9,976 nucleotides of DNA from an uncultured Sulfurovum sp. Its GTDB lineage: Bacteria; Campylobacterota; Campylobacteria; Campylobacterales; Sulfurovaceae. Location: the NCBI GenBank assembly GCA_937938065.1, contig CALDBH010000112.1:1-9976 (forward strand), in the 5' to 3' direction. The position numbers were made by a program, and so were the translations under genes. Positions 1-5,386 of the stretch are shown here, piece by piece. How positions within the stretch are numbered: the stretch's first letter is position 1; the number at the start of each line of letters is the position of its first letter. The notes beneath the pieces were generated by a model, which was not told the DNA's origin, searched no databases, and saw only the letters and a program-made list of their open reading frames with translations.

Positions 1-551
1 CACTTATCTTCCTCTGGGGAAAATACAACAGTAAAGTTTCGGTCAAATTTTACTTTTTTGAGTTCATTTCGTATTTTCCGTGCGAGGGCATCACCATGTG
101 TTTTCCAAATGGAGGCAACTTCTATTTTATTGGTATCATAGCGTTTTGCAGAACCTAGTGCCATAATGAGTTTTTTGTAACATTTTTTGGCTACTTCTAT
201 TTTGACGTTAGTTGTGTCTGCTGCATCTATGATGATGTCATAAGGCTCAAAATCAAACTCTTTTACCCAGGCCATGGTCATATGCTGATTGATGGTTTTA
301 ACACCAGGATAAAGTTCTTGAAGACGGTCTACTTTTACCATACCTACAGCTTCTGATCCTATCTGTCTGTTTTGGTTTGTCTCATCATACACATCATAGT
401 CCAAGATTGTGATATCACTAACGCCTGAACGGTAAAGACAGTCAAGTGCATAGGAGCCTACACCTCCTATGCCAAGTATGAGTATCTTGGCTTTTTGTAA
501 CTTTTCAAAGTCTTCATCTCCAAAGAGCATACGGCATCGTTGGAATCTCAT
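1..551 (-). CDS. tcdA: tRNA threonylcarbamoyladenosine dehydratase-like protein (TcdA/CsdL, ThiF/E1 superfamily), 3' end cut by window
   Basis: The visible 183 residues form the N-terminal part of an ATP-dependent E1-like enzyme. In the TcdA family this enzyme adenylates N6-threonylcarbamoyl-adenosine 37 of ANN-decoding tRNAs and cyclises it to ct6A. Visible marks are the short lead with RMLFG near residues 7-11, a Rossmann glycine loop GIGGVGS at 27-33, an acidic strand end ILDYD at 49-53, the ATP-site NRQ at 61-63, DAADTT at 109-114, and a stretch like TcdA's conserved DPLA..R segment (GDALARKIR, 153-161). MoeB and ThiF share the fold, but the short N-terminus and the NRQIG and DALARKIR blocks fit TcdA better. 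The start ATG (551-549) overlaps the surE stop codon as ATGA, so translation is probably coupled to surE. The frame is open to the window edge; family members are usually about 210-270 residues, so some 30 or more are missing. Confidence 0.85.
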   Translation of the reverse strand, partial: MRFQRCRMLFGDEDFEKLQKAKILILGIGGVGSYALDCLYRSGVSDITILDYDVYDETNQNRQIGSEAVGMVKVDRLQELYPGVKTINQHMTMAWVKEFDFEPYDIIIDAADTTNVKIEVAKKCYKKLIMALGSAKRYDTNKIEVASIWKTHGDALARKIRNELKKVKFDRNFTVVFSPEEDK

Positions 552-1327
552 AGCCAGGCATCCAAAGATTTGATATCATCATAGCTTGTCATATCAAGAT
601 GAACAGGGGTAATGGAAACATAGCCGTCGTTGATCGCTTCAAAGTCTGTAACATGACCTTGGGTTTCCATCCATCCCAAGGCAGGTAAACCTATCCAATA
701 GTACTCTTTACCTCGTGGATTATGGTGTACTTCTGCATGATGACCATAGAGACGGTTCCCTGCACGTGTGACCTTGAAACCTTTACACTCTGAGCTTGGT
801 AGGGGAGGGATATTGACATTTAAAAATTTACGTGGGGGTAGGGGGAAATCATTTGCAAATATTTTTTCTACGAGGGTTACGATGCTCTCTTTTGCTAGAT
901 CATACCCTAGCTCTTTGATGCTTGAGCCATGGTCTTTATATACTTGTGAGATGGCAATGCCGGGGATACCTTGCAGTACAGCTTCCATCGCAGCAGATGC
1001 TGTACCTGAGTAGGTAATGTCTTCTCCCATATTTGAGCCTATATTTATCCCAGAGATCACGATGTCCGGTCTGTTCTCTTTGGTGAAAAGTTTATTCAGT
1101 GAGAGAAAAACACAGTCTGTAGGCGTACCATCATCCAGTTTGTAAAAATCTTTTTTGACTTCTACAAAATTAAGAGGTCTTGTTAAAGTCAGTGAGTGTC
1201 CGCAGGCTGATTTCTCTGTAGTTGGAGCGACTACAGACACATGACCTAAAGGTTTGAGTGCTTCTACCAGTGCTTCAAGCCCTTCAGATTCAAAGCCATC
1301 GTCATTTGTAATTAATATTTGCTTCAT
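548..1327 (-). CDS. surE: 5'/3'-nucleotidase SurE (survival protein)
   Basis: SurE is a cytoplasmic, divalent-metal-dependent phosphatase that removes phosphate from nucleoside monophosphates and is linked to stationary-phase and stress survival. The 259-residue product has the family's usual length and all its signature parts. These are the N-terminal ILITNDDG with the metal-binding pair D9-D10, the S40 ligand in EKSACGHS, N95 within SGINIGSN, and the SGTASAAMEA helix at 107-116. A Rossmann-like N-terminal domain is followed by the characteristic C-terminal part with RAGNRLYGHH and the late GYVSITPVHLD segment. The ATG start at 1327 lies behind a TATAAT-type promoter element, but no strong Shine-Dalgarno motif is visible. 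It leads a minus-strand pair with the downstream tcdA-like gene and is divergent from greA. Confidence 0.96.
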   Translation of the reverse strand: MKQILITNDDGFESEGLEALVEALKPLGHVSVVAPTTEKSACGHSLTLTRPLNFVEVKKDFYKLDDGTPTDCVFLSLNKLFTKENRPDIVISGINIGSNMGEDITYSGTASAAMEAVLQGIPGIAISQVYKDHGSSIKELGYDLAKESIVTLVEKIFANDFPLPPRKFLNVNIPPLPSSECKGFKVTRAGNRLYGHHAEVHHNPRGKEYYWIGLPALGWMETQGHVTDFEAINDGYVSITPVHLDMTSYDDIKSLDAWL

Positions 1328-1357
1328 TCTATATACTTTATGGATTATTTTATCGCT

Positions 1358-1387
1358 ATTATAACCTTTTTGGTCTAATACCTACAA
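1358..1387 (-). promoter_or_regulatory. Predicted promoter of surE-tcdA
   Basis: On the minus strand a perfect TATAAT lies at 1363-1358, with TTGTAG (three of six consensus bases) 18 bases upstream at 1387-1382. Transcription would start near 1350, giving a leader of about 20-25 bases before the surE ATG. A weak -35 with a good -10 is usual for vegetative promoters in Campylobacterota. The greA promoter must share this 95-base divergent gap. Its best -10 candidate on the plus strand is TACAAT at 1383-1388, which overlaps the surE -35, but no matching -35 is seen for it. Confidence 0.45.
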
Positions 1388-1422
1388 TTAGAAACTAATT
1401 CATTTTTTTAAAAGGACCTATC

Positions 1423-1911
1423 GTGCAAAAAGAGCCGATGTTAAAAGAAACCTATAACAGACTTTCAGAAGAACTTGAGCAGTTAAAATCTGTAGAGAGA
1501 GGCGTTATTGCCCAAATCATTGATGAGGCAAGGGCACAGGGAGACCTTAAGGAAAATGCAGAGTATCATGCAGCAAAAGAGAAACAAGGTCTTATGGAAG
1601 CACGTATAGCAGAACTTACAGATGTAGTGGGTCGAGCACAAGTGGTAGACCCCTCAACACTTGCACATACGAGAGTAAGTTTTGGTTCAACGGTACAACT
1701 GACAGATCAAAAGACAGATGAAGAGATATGCTATACCATTGTAGGGGGACAAGAATCAAATCCTACTAAGGGATTGATCTCTATTCAATCCCCTATGGCT
1801 AGAGCACTTTTGGGCAAAGAAGAGGGAGATGAAGTGTCACTTACTCTGCCTAGCGGTAAGAGAACATACGACATCGAAGAAGTGTCTTACGTAGAAATAG
1901 TACTAGATTAA
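1423..1911 (+). CDS. greA: Transcription elongation factor GreA
   Basis: GreA enters the secondary channel of RNA polymerase and stimulates cleavage of backtracked RNA, rescuing stalled elongation complexes. The 162-residue product (family about 158) has an N-terminal antiparallel coiled coil, residues about 7-80. Its tip carries the two acidic residues that act at the polymerase active site, D41 and E44 in GDLKENAEYHAA, at the same numbers as in E. coli GreA. From about residue 85 it continues into the FKBP-like C-terminal domain, with SPMARALLGKEEGDEV near 123-138. The start is a GTG at 1423, chosen because AAAGGA (1411-1416) sits six bases upstream and because Campylobacterota GreA proteins typically begin MQKEPM. 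The in-frame ATG at 1438 would lose this block. It appears to head an operon with argC, which begins 11 bases downstream. Confidence 0.96.
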   Translation: MQKEPMLKETYNRLSEELEQLKSVERGVIAQIIDEARAQGDLKENAEYHAAKEKQGLMEARIAELTDVVGRAQVVDPSTLAHTRVSFGSTVQLTDQKTDEEICYTIVGGQESNPTKGLISIQSPMARALLGKEEGDEVSLTLPSGKRTYDIEEVSYVEIVLD

Positions 1912-1922
1912 GAGGGAAAGAT

Positions 1923-2930
1923 ATGGTAAAAGTAGGTGTTGTAGGAGCCAGTGGGTACACTGGGCTTGAACTGGTTAAAATGTTAGTAACCCACGGTGGA
2001 TTTCAGTTGACCTATCTTGCTACCACGCAAGGTGATACGATGATAGAACAATTGCATCCTTCATTGGTAGATGTGATTAGTCTTCCTGTAGAAAAAGCAG
2101 ATGCTGCCTCTGTAGCTGAACGCTGTGAACTTGTCTTTCTTGCACTTCCTCATAAAGCCTCTATGGGTTTTGCAAAAGAACTTCTGGACAAAGGTGTAAA
2201 AGTAGTAGATCTCTCTGCAGATTATCGTTTAGACCTCAATACTTATGAAGAGCACTACTGTGAACATGAAGATAAAGATCATTTGGATGATGCTACCTAT
2301 GCGCTCATCGAGTATTATAGAGAAGAGTTGAAGGGAGCGAACCTAGCTGCAGGTCCTGGATGTTATCCTACAGCAACACTCCTTGGTATTTTACCGTTCA
2401 TACCGTATATTGAAACTTCTGCACCTCTTTTTGTAGATGCAAAATCTGGTGTGAGTGGGGCAGGTAAAACACTTAGTGAAACTGCACATTTTGTTACTAT
2501 AAATGACAACATCTTTGCCTATAACCCACTTAAACATCGTCATGCACCAGAGATAGCAGAGAAGATAGAAAAGGTACATGGTGCTAAAATGAATGTCAAT
2601 TTTGTGCCTCATCTCATCCCTGCGACACGTGGTGAGTTGGTTTCTGTGTATGCGACGTTAAAAGAAGATATCGATCCACTTGAAGTGTTGAAAAAGCACT
2701 ATGCCAATGATCCGTTTATCCGTATCAGAGAAAACCCGGTGGACATTAAAAGTACGGCTGGAACACATTTCTGTGACATTTATGCAGCCAAAAACGGCAA
2801 TGCACTTTTTGTCTCTTCAGCCATAGACAACCTCTTGCGTGGAGCAAGTTCGCAAGCGCTTGTAGCTGCGAATTTGATGTGTGGATATGATGAGGGCATG
2901 GGTATCCCAACTATTGCCTATATACCGTAA
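1923..2930 (+). CDS. argC: N-acetyl-gamma-glutamyl-phosphate reductase
   Basis: ArgC carries out the NADPH-dependent reduction of N-acetyl-glutamyl-phosphate to N-acetylglutamate semialdehyde, the third step of arginine biosynthesis in the cytoplasm. The 335-residue sequence fits the long-form ArgC family. It has the N-terminal NADP-binding loop GASGYTG (8-14), the strand end LALPH (73-77), DLSADYRL (96-103), the active-site cysteine C147 in GPGCYPTA, the SGVSGAGKT loop (175-183), the conserved histidine H207 in KHRHAPE, VPHLIPATRGEL (228-239), and the closing NLLRGASSQA cofactor/substrate segment (303-312). An AGAGGG stretch precedes the ATG. The gene follows greA after 11 bases and no other arginine gene is visible, so arg genes are probably scattered in this genome. 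The pairing with greA looks like dense packing rather than shared function. Confidence 0.96.
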   Translation: MVKVGVVGASGYTGLELVKMLVTHGGFQLTYLATTQGDTMIEQLHPSLVDVISLPVEKADAASVAERCELVFLALPHKASMGFAKELLDKGVKVVDLSADYRLDLNTYEEHYCEHEDKDHLDDATYALIEYYREELKGANLAAGPGCYPTATLLGILPFIPYIETSAPLFVDAKSGVSGAGKTLSETAHFVTINDNIFAYNPLKHRHAPEIAEKIEKVHGAKMNVNFVPHLIPATRGELVSVYATLKEDIDPLEVLKKHYANDPFIRIRENPVDIKSTAGTHFCDIYAAKNGNALFVSSAIDNLLRGASSQALVAANLMCGYDEGMGIPTIAYIP

Positions 2931-2951
2931 TATCGAATAATAGTAAATAAT

Positions 2952-3635
2952 ATGATAACTATAAAAGAGCAGGCGTTATTCATCGCTGACTCACATTACC
3001 CCCATCATGGAGATGCTTTTTTAGGTTTACTGAAAAAGCTTGAAAGTGGAGAATTAAAAACCCCTCAACTCTTTTTGATGGGTGACAACTTTGATTTGCT
3101 CTTTGGACACAACGACTACATACAGACTTTTTCAAAAGAAGCCATAGTTCTATTGCAAACACTTTCAGAAAAACTTGAAATGTACTATTTTGAAGGCAAT
3201 CACGATTTTTGCCTCAAAGATGTTTTCCCTGATATGCATGTATACAGCAGAGAAGAACAGCCTGTGATGTTTAAGGTGGGGGAGAAAAAAGTTGCCATCT
3301 CTCATGGAGACAAATATGTCACAGGTTTTGGTTATGATCTTTACTGTAAGGTTTTACGAAACAAAACGACATTAACGCTACTCAAACCTTTTGAGAAAAT
3401 GATCATTGATCATCGTATGAAAAAGTTGTCAAAAAAACATATCTGTTTTACTTTTCATAGTTTTGAAAAAAGAGTAGAAGAGATATTGGAAAATTATACA
3501 GAGGCAGATCTAGTAATAGAAGGCCATTTCCATCAGTGTAAGACAGTAGGTAAATACATTTCTTTACCCTCATTGGCATGCCAAGGAATGGTAGGTGTCA
3601 TTGAAGAAGGAGAAATGCACTTTAAGACACTTTAA
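2952..3635 (+). CDS. LpxH-like metallophosphoesterase (possible UDP-2,3-diacylglucosamine diphosphatase)
   Basis: This is a calcineurin-like phosphoesterase of 227 residues with all five metal-site blocks in order: ADSH (D13, H15), GDNFD (D45), GNHDF (N83, H84), SHGD (H118) and GHFH (H192, H194). Length and motif layout match the LpxH group, which hydrolyses UDP-2,3-diacylglucosamine to lipid X in lipid A synthesis at the inner face of the membrane. Classical LpxH has GNRDF where this protein has GNHDF, a feature of LpxH2-like and generic phosphoesterases, so the substrate remains an inference. The product lacks membrane spans but has a basic, aromatic-rich middle (about 130-175) of the kind that sits on membranes in LpxH. 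No Shine-Dalgarno motif is seen before the ATG. The following yqaA gene overlaps its stop codon by one base, which suggests a coupled envelope-related pair. Confidence 0.75.
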   Translation: MITIKEQALFIADSHYPHHGDAFLGLLKKLESGELKTPQLFLMGDNFDLLFGHNDYIQTFSKEAIVLLQTLSEKLEMYYFEGNHDFCLKDVFPDMHVYSREEQPVMFKVGEKKVAISHGDKYVTGFGYDLYCKVLRNKTTLTLLKPFEKMIIDHRMKKLSKKHICFTFHSFEKRVEEILENYTEADLVIEGHFHQCKTVGKYISLPSLACQGMVGVIEEGEMHFKTL

Positions 3636-4057
3636 TGGTTTACATTACACTCTTTACGGTTGCCTTTCTCTCTGCTACACTGCTACCCATGGGAAGTGAA
3701 GCTTTACTTCTTTATGACATTTCTCAAAATTATTCACTTGTATTATTATGGACTTTTGCAACAGTGGGTAATACTTTGGGTTCCATGGTGAACTATTGGC
3801 TGGGTTTTAAAGGTGAAACCTATCTTGAAGAAAAAGGGCATCTCTCAGTAAAAAAAATGGAAAAAGCAAGAGGTTTTTTTGATAGGTATGGAGGATGGAC
3901 TCTCCTGCTGTCATGGGCACCCATTATCGGAGACCCATTGACTTTTATCGCTGGAGTGTTGCGCTACAACTTTAAATGGTTCGCACTCATTGTAGCGGTA
4001 GCTAAAGGGACACGTTACGCTATAGTCATCTTTTTAGCAAGCAGTTTATCTGTATAG
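3635..4057 (+). CDS. yqaA: YqaA-family inner-membrane protein (short DedA/SNARE-associated type)
   Basis: This 140-residue integral membrane protein matches the short YqaA branch of the DedA/VTT superfamily (E. coli YqaA about 142 residues). DedA proteins are associated with membrane lipid homeostasis, and some flip polyprenyl-phosphate or phospholipid carriers; the role of YqaA itself is not settled. Visible parts are hydrophobic segments at about 3-27 and 35-58 with the small-residue motif GNTLGS (45-50), and a charged cytoplasmic stretch at 59-84. Then comes the family block SWAPIIGDPLTFIAGVLR (93-110) with its conserved aspartate and arginine, and a last span at about 113-137. Its ATG overlaps the previous stop codon (TAATG), and AAGGAG at 3606-3611 is too distant to serve it, so translation is probably coupled. 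Its last 14 codons overlap a convergent gene. Confidence 0.85.
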   Translation: MVYITLFTVAFLSATLLPMGSEALLLYDISQNYSLVLLWTFATVGNTLGSMVNYWLGFKGETYLEEKGHLSVKKMEKARGFFDRYGGWTLLLSWAPIIGDPLTFIAGVLRYNFKWFALIVAVAKGTRYAIVIFLASSLSV

Positions 4058-4308
4058 AAAGAACCAAACGGGATAAGTGATAAGATAGAGTAAAGCGCAG
4101 TCTCTTTCAAAATAAAGCCATCTTCTTTCTTCGCTTCAATGATCTGGTAGATGAAAGCAAATACAAGTAGACCGTGCAGCATACCTACTATTTTAGTTGC
4201 CATAGGGTAACCAAAACTATATTTCATTGGCATAGCGATGAAAAGTAAAATGATAAATGAGATACCCTCTATTTTATTGATTAAACGGAATTTTTGTAAT
4301 TCAGACAT
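4015..4308 (-). CDS. DUF3817 small integral membrane protein
   Basis: The 97-residue product has the pattern of the DUF3817 family: an N-terminal EGISF followed by a hydrophobic run ending AMPMKY (14-30), then VGMLHG (41-46) leading the second span, and a third span with SLIPFGSF (77-84). About three membrane helices are expected; no biochemical role is known for the family. The ATG start at 4308 is supported by AGGAGA (4318-4313), five bases away, and by an extended -10 promoter upstream, so this is a real gene although it runs against its neighbour. Its 3' end overlaps the yqaA coding region by 43 bases on the opposite strand. Its 14 C-terminal codons, including the stop, are therefore constrained by two reading frames. 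Confidence 0.82.
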   Translation of the reverse strand: MSELQKFRLINKIEGISFIILLFIAMPMKYSFGYPMATKIVGMLHGLLVFAFIYQIIEAKKEDGFILKETALYSILSLIPFGSFYTDKLLAKKMTIA

Positions 4309-4332
4309 ATTTTCTCCTAGTTTGTTTTTGTG

Positions 4333-4361
4333 AGTATAGCAGAAGAAGTTTAATAATAGAA
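4333..4361 (-). promoter_or_regulatory. Predicted extended -10 promoter of the DUF3817 gene
   Basis: On the minus strand TATACT (4338-4333) is preceded by TG plus one base (TGCTATACT), an extended -10 that can work with a poor -35. The -35 position, 17 bases upstream (4361-4356), reads TTCTAT and straddles the outer end of the inverted-repeat element. A start near 4326 gives a leader of about 18 bases with a good ribosome site. Confidence 0.45.
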
Positions 4362-4388
4362 CTCTCTAAATAACCTAGGCACACATAA
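4358..4388 (+). repeat. Left terminal inverted repeat
   Basis: This end begins AGAACTCTCTAAATAACC and includes the palindrome CCTAGG and the inner CATAA. It pairs with 4593-4623 at 27 of 31 positions. Its outermost bases lie in the -35 region of the DUF3817 promoter. Confidence 0.75.
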
Positions 4389-4524
4389 TGGGTTTTGCAA
4401 ATGTAAGATTTTGCAAGAAATTTTTAAAACATAGCAATAGCTACGTTGAAGGAAATTGCTTGTGAAAGATTGCGTTTGCAAAGCTCACCCTACGGGCATA
4501 ACTATCTTTCGCCTATGCGTTGTT

Positions 4525-4565
4525 ACTCTTTTTTGACTTAGCTACGGCTAGGACTTCAAAAGAGT
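4525..4565 (+). other. Strong hairpin inside the element, with UACG tetraloop
   Basis: The bases ACTCTTTT...AAAAGAGT close an outer stem, extended by TTGA/TCAA if two T bases bulge. An inner six-pair stem CTTAGC/GCTAGG (one T-G wobble) carries a TACG loop closed by C-G, which in RNA is the very stable cUACGg tetraloop. The 3' arm GGCTAGG (4546-4552) can instead pair perfectly with CCTAGCC (4567-4573), so two competing folds exist. This could be an RNA structure or transcript end inside the element. Confidence 0.5.
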
Positions 4566-4592
4566 GCCTAGCCTAGACAAAAGATAGAGATG

Positions 4593-4623
4593 TTATGAGT
4601 ACCTAGGTTATTCAGAGGGTTCT
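4593..4623 (-). repeat. Right terminal inverted repeat
   Basis: Read on the minus strand it begins AGAACCCTCTGAATAACC and also carries CCTAGG and CATAA. The differences from the left copy are single substitutions, with no insertions or deletions. It ends 17 bases before the TATAAT of the next gene, so it occupies that gene's -35 region. Confidence 0.75.
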
Positions 4624-4639
4624 AAAATATTATTTAGGT

Positions 4640-4645
4640 TATAAT
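4640..4645 (+). promoter_or_regulatory. Predicted -10 box for the following membrane-protein gene
   Basis: A perfect TATAAT lies 28 bases before the ATG at 4674. The expected start is near 4652. This leaves almost no leader for the upstream TTG at 4656 and so favours the ATG. No consensus -35 is visible; its position falls in the right end of the MITE-like element (about 4617-4622). Confidence 0.45.
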
Positions 4646-4673
4646 TATTTATCTATTGACAAAAAGGGAAAAA

Positions 4674-5354
4674 ATGCAGAATGAAAACCAGAATATACAA
4701 AACATACCCGAGTATGATTTTGACATTATAGAGATGATCAAAGCGGGATTCCATCGTATAGAAGGAGTCAAGGGAATATTTCTAGCTGCTTTTGTAGTTT
4801 ATATGGTTGTTGTCATTGTTTTACAGATCATATTGAGTATTTTCTTTCCTTCGCCACCACCGCCTGCAGAACCAAATCTTTTGAACCAACAGATCGTTAC
4901 CATTTTAAGTTACCCGGTGATTATGCCACTGATGGTTGGAATTATGATGCTTGCTATAAACTACTCACGTGGAGAGAACATAGAGTTCAAATCTATCTTT
5001 AACTATTATCATCTCATGGGAAAGGTGGCATTGGCAGGTCTCCTAATCTACATCATGACGGTCATAGGTTTCGTGCTTCTTATCATTCCAGGTATCTATT
5101 TAAGTATTGCGTATATATTTACTTTACCGCTTATAGCCGATAAAGGGATGGATGTTTGGGAAGCAATGGAACTTTCAAGAAAATCTGTAACAAAACACTG
5201 GTTCAAAGTCTTTGGCTTGTTTTTCCTTCTAAGCCTTATCATGGCACTGGGCGCATTAGCATTAGGCATCGGACTCATTTGGGCAGTACCATTGTTGTTT
5301 ATCACACTTTATGGGTTACTTTATCCGTTGATTTTTGATGGGGTAAGCGTTTAA
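4674..5354 (+). CDS. Multi-pass inner-membrane protein of unknown function (DUF975/YciC-like)
   Basis: I do not recognise a precise family. The 226-residue product has a soluble polar N-terminus (1-33), a first span at about 35-58 ending in a proline-rich loop SPPPPAEP (60-67), and a second span at about 75-96. These are followed by SRGENIEFKSIF, then a hydrophobic pair at about 117-152 containing IPGIYL (138-143), and two more spans at about 178-221. The arrangement IPGIYL, FTLPLIADKG, then A-ELSRKSVTKHWFKVFGL resembles the repeated pattern of DUF975/YciC-type membrane proteins, for which no activity is established. The start is set at the ATG 4674, with AAGGGA (4664-4669) close by, rather than the TTG at 4656, which would lie almost at the predicted transcript start. 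The gene stands alone, between the MITE-like element and the convergent metF. Confidence 0.8.
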   Translation: MQNENQNIQNIPEYDFDIIEMIKAGFHRIEGVKGIFLAAFVVYMVVVIVLQIILSIFFPSPPPPAEPNLLNQQIVTILSYPVIMPLMVGIMMLAINYSRGENIEFKSIFNYYHLMGKVALAGLLIYIMTVIGFVLLIIPGIYLSIAYIFTLPLIADKGMDVWEAMELSRKSVTKHWFKVFGLFFLLSLIMALGALALGIGLIWAVPLLFITLYGLLYPLIFDGVSV

Positions 5355-5363
5355 AAGAAGTAT

Positions 5364-5386
5364 GTCCTCGTATCATGAATGAGGAC
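5364..5386. terminator. Possible bidirectional terminator between converging genes
   Basis: GTCCTC (5364-5369) and GAGGAC (5381-5386) form a perfect six-pair stem around an 11-base loop, only nine bases past the membrane-protein stop and touching the metF stop codon. On the minus strand the stem is followed after a few bases by TTCTTTT; on the plus strand by a weaker T-rich stretch. The position suits a shared transcript end, but the stem is short and the T-runs are imperfect. Confidence 0.4.

Larger units (their letters stand above)
4358..4623. mobile_element. MITE-like non-autonomous element with terminal inverted repeats
   Basis: The gene-free stretch 4309-4673 is largely filled by a unit with matching ends. 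The first 31 bases (4358-4388) and the last 31 (4623-4593 read in reverse complement) agree at 27 positions and both contain AATAACCTAGG. Both ends can be read as TA followed by GAAC, so a TA target duplication (4357-4358 and 4623-4624) around a 264-base core is possible. TA duplication is typical of IS630/Tc1-mariner elements and the small elements they mobilise. No transposase-sized frame lies inside; all six frames are broken. The interior holds hairpins at 4433-4460 and 4525-4565, two TAGCTACG copies (4438-4445, 4539-4546), and two TTTTGCAA copies 17 bases apart near 4393-4417. The family is not one I can name. A structured RNA gene or a large regulatory palindrome is less likely given the defined ends. 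Confidence 0.7.

Noticed and set aside
768..1013. 81-codon plus-strand open frame antisense to surE
   Set aside because: It is a shadow of the surE frame, with no motif and no start signals.
4388..4465. 25-codon frame beginning at an ATG inside the MITE-like element
   Set aside because: It is very short, has no ribosome site and overlaps the inner edge of the terminal repeat. The same frame continues only in fragments broken by stops, so it is probably chance or a decayed remnant.
4656..4673. TTG start adding six residues to the membrane protein
   Set aside because: The predicted transcript start is near 4652 and the purine-rich site AAGGGA lies after this TTG, directly ahead of the ATG at 4674.
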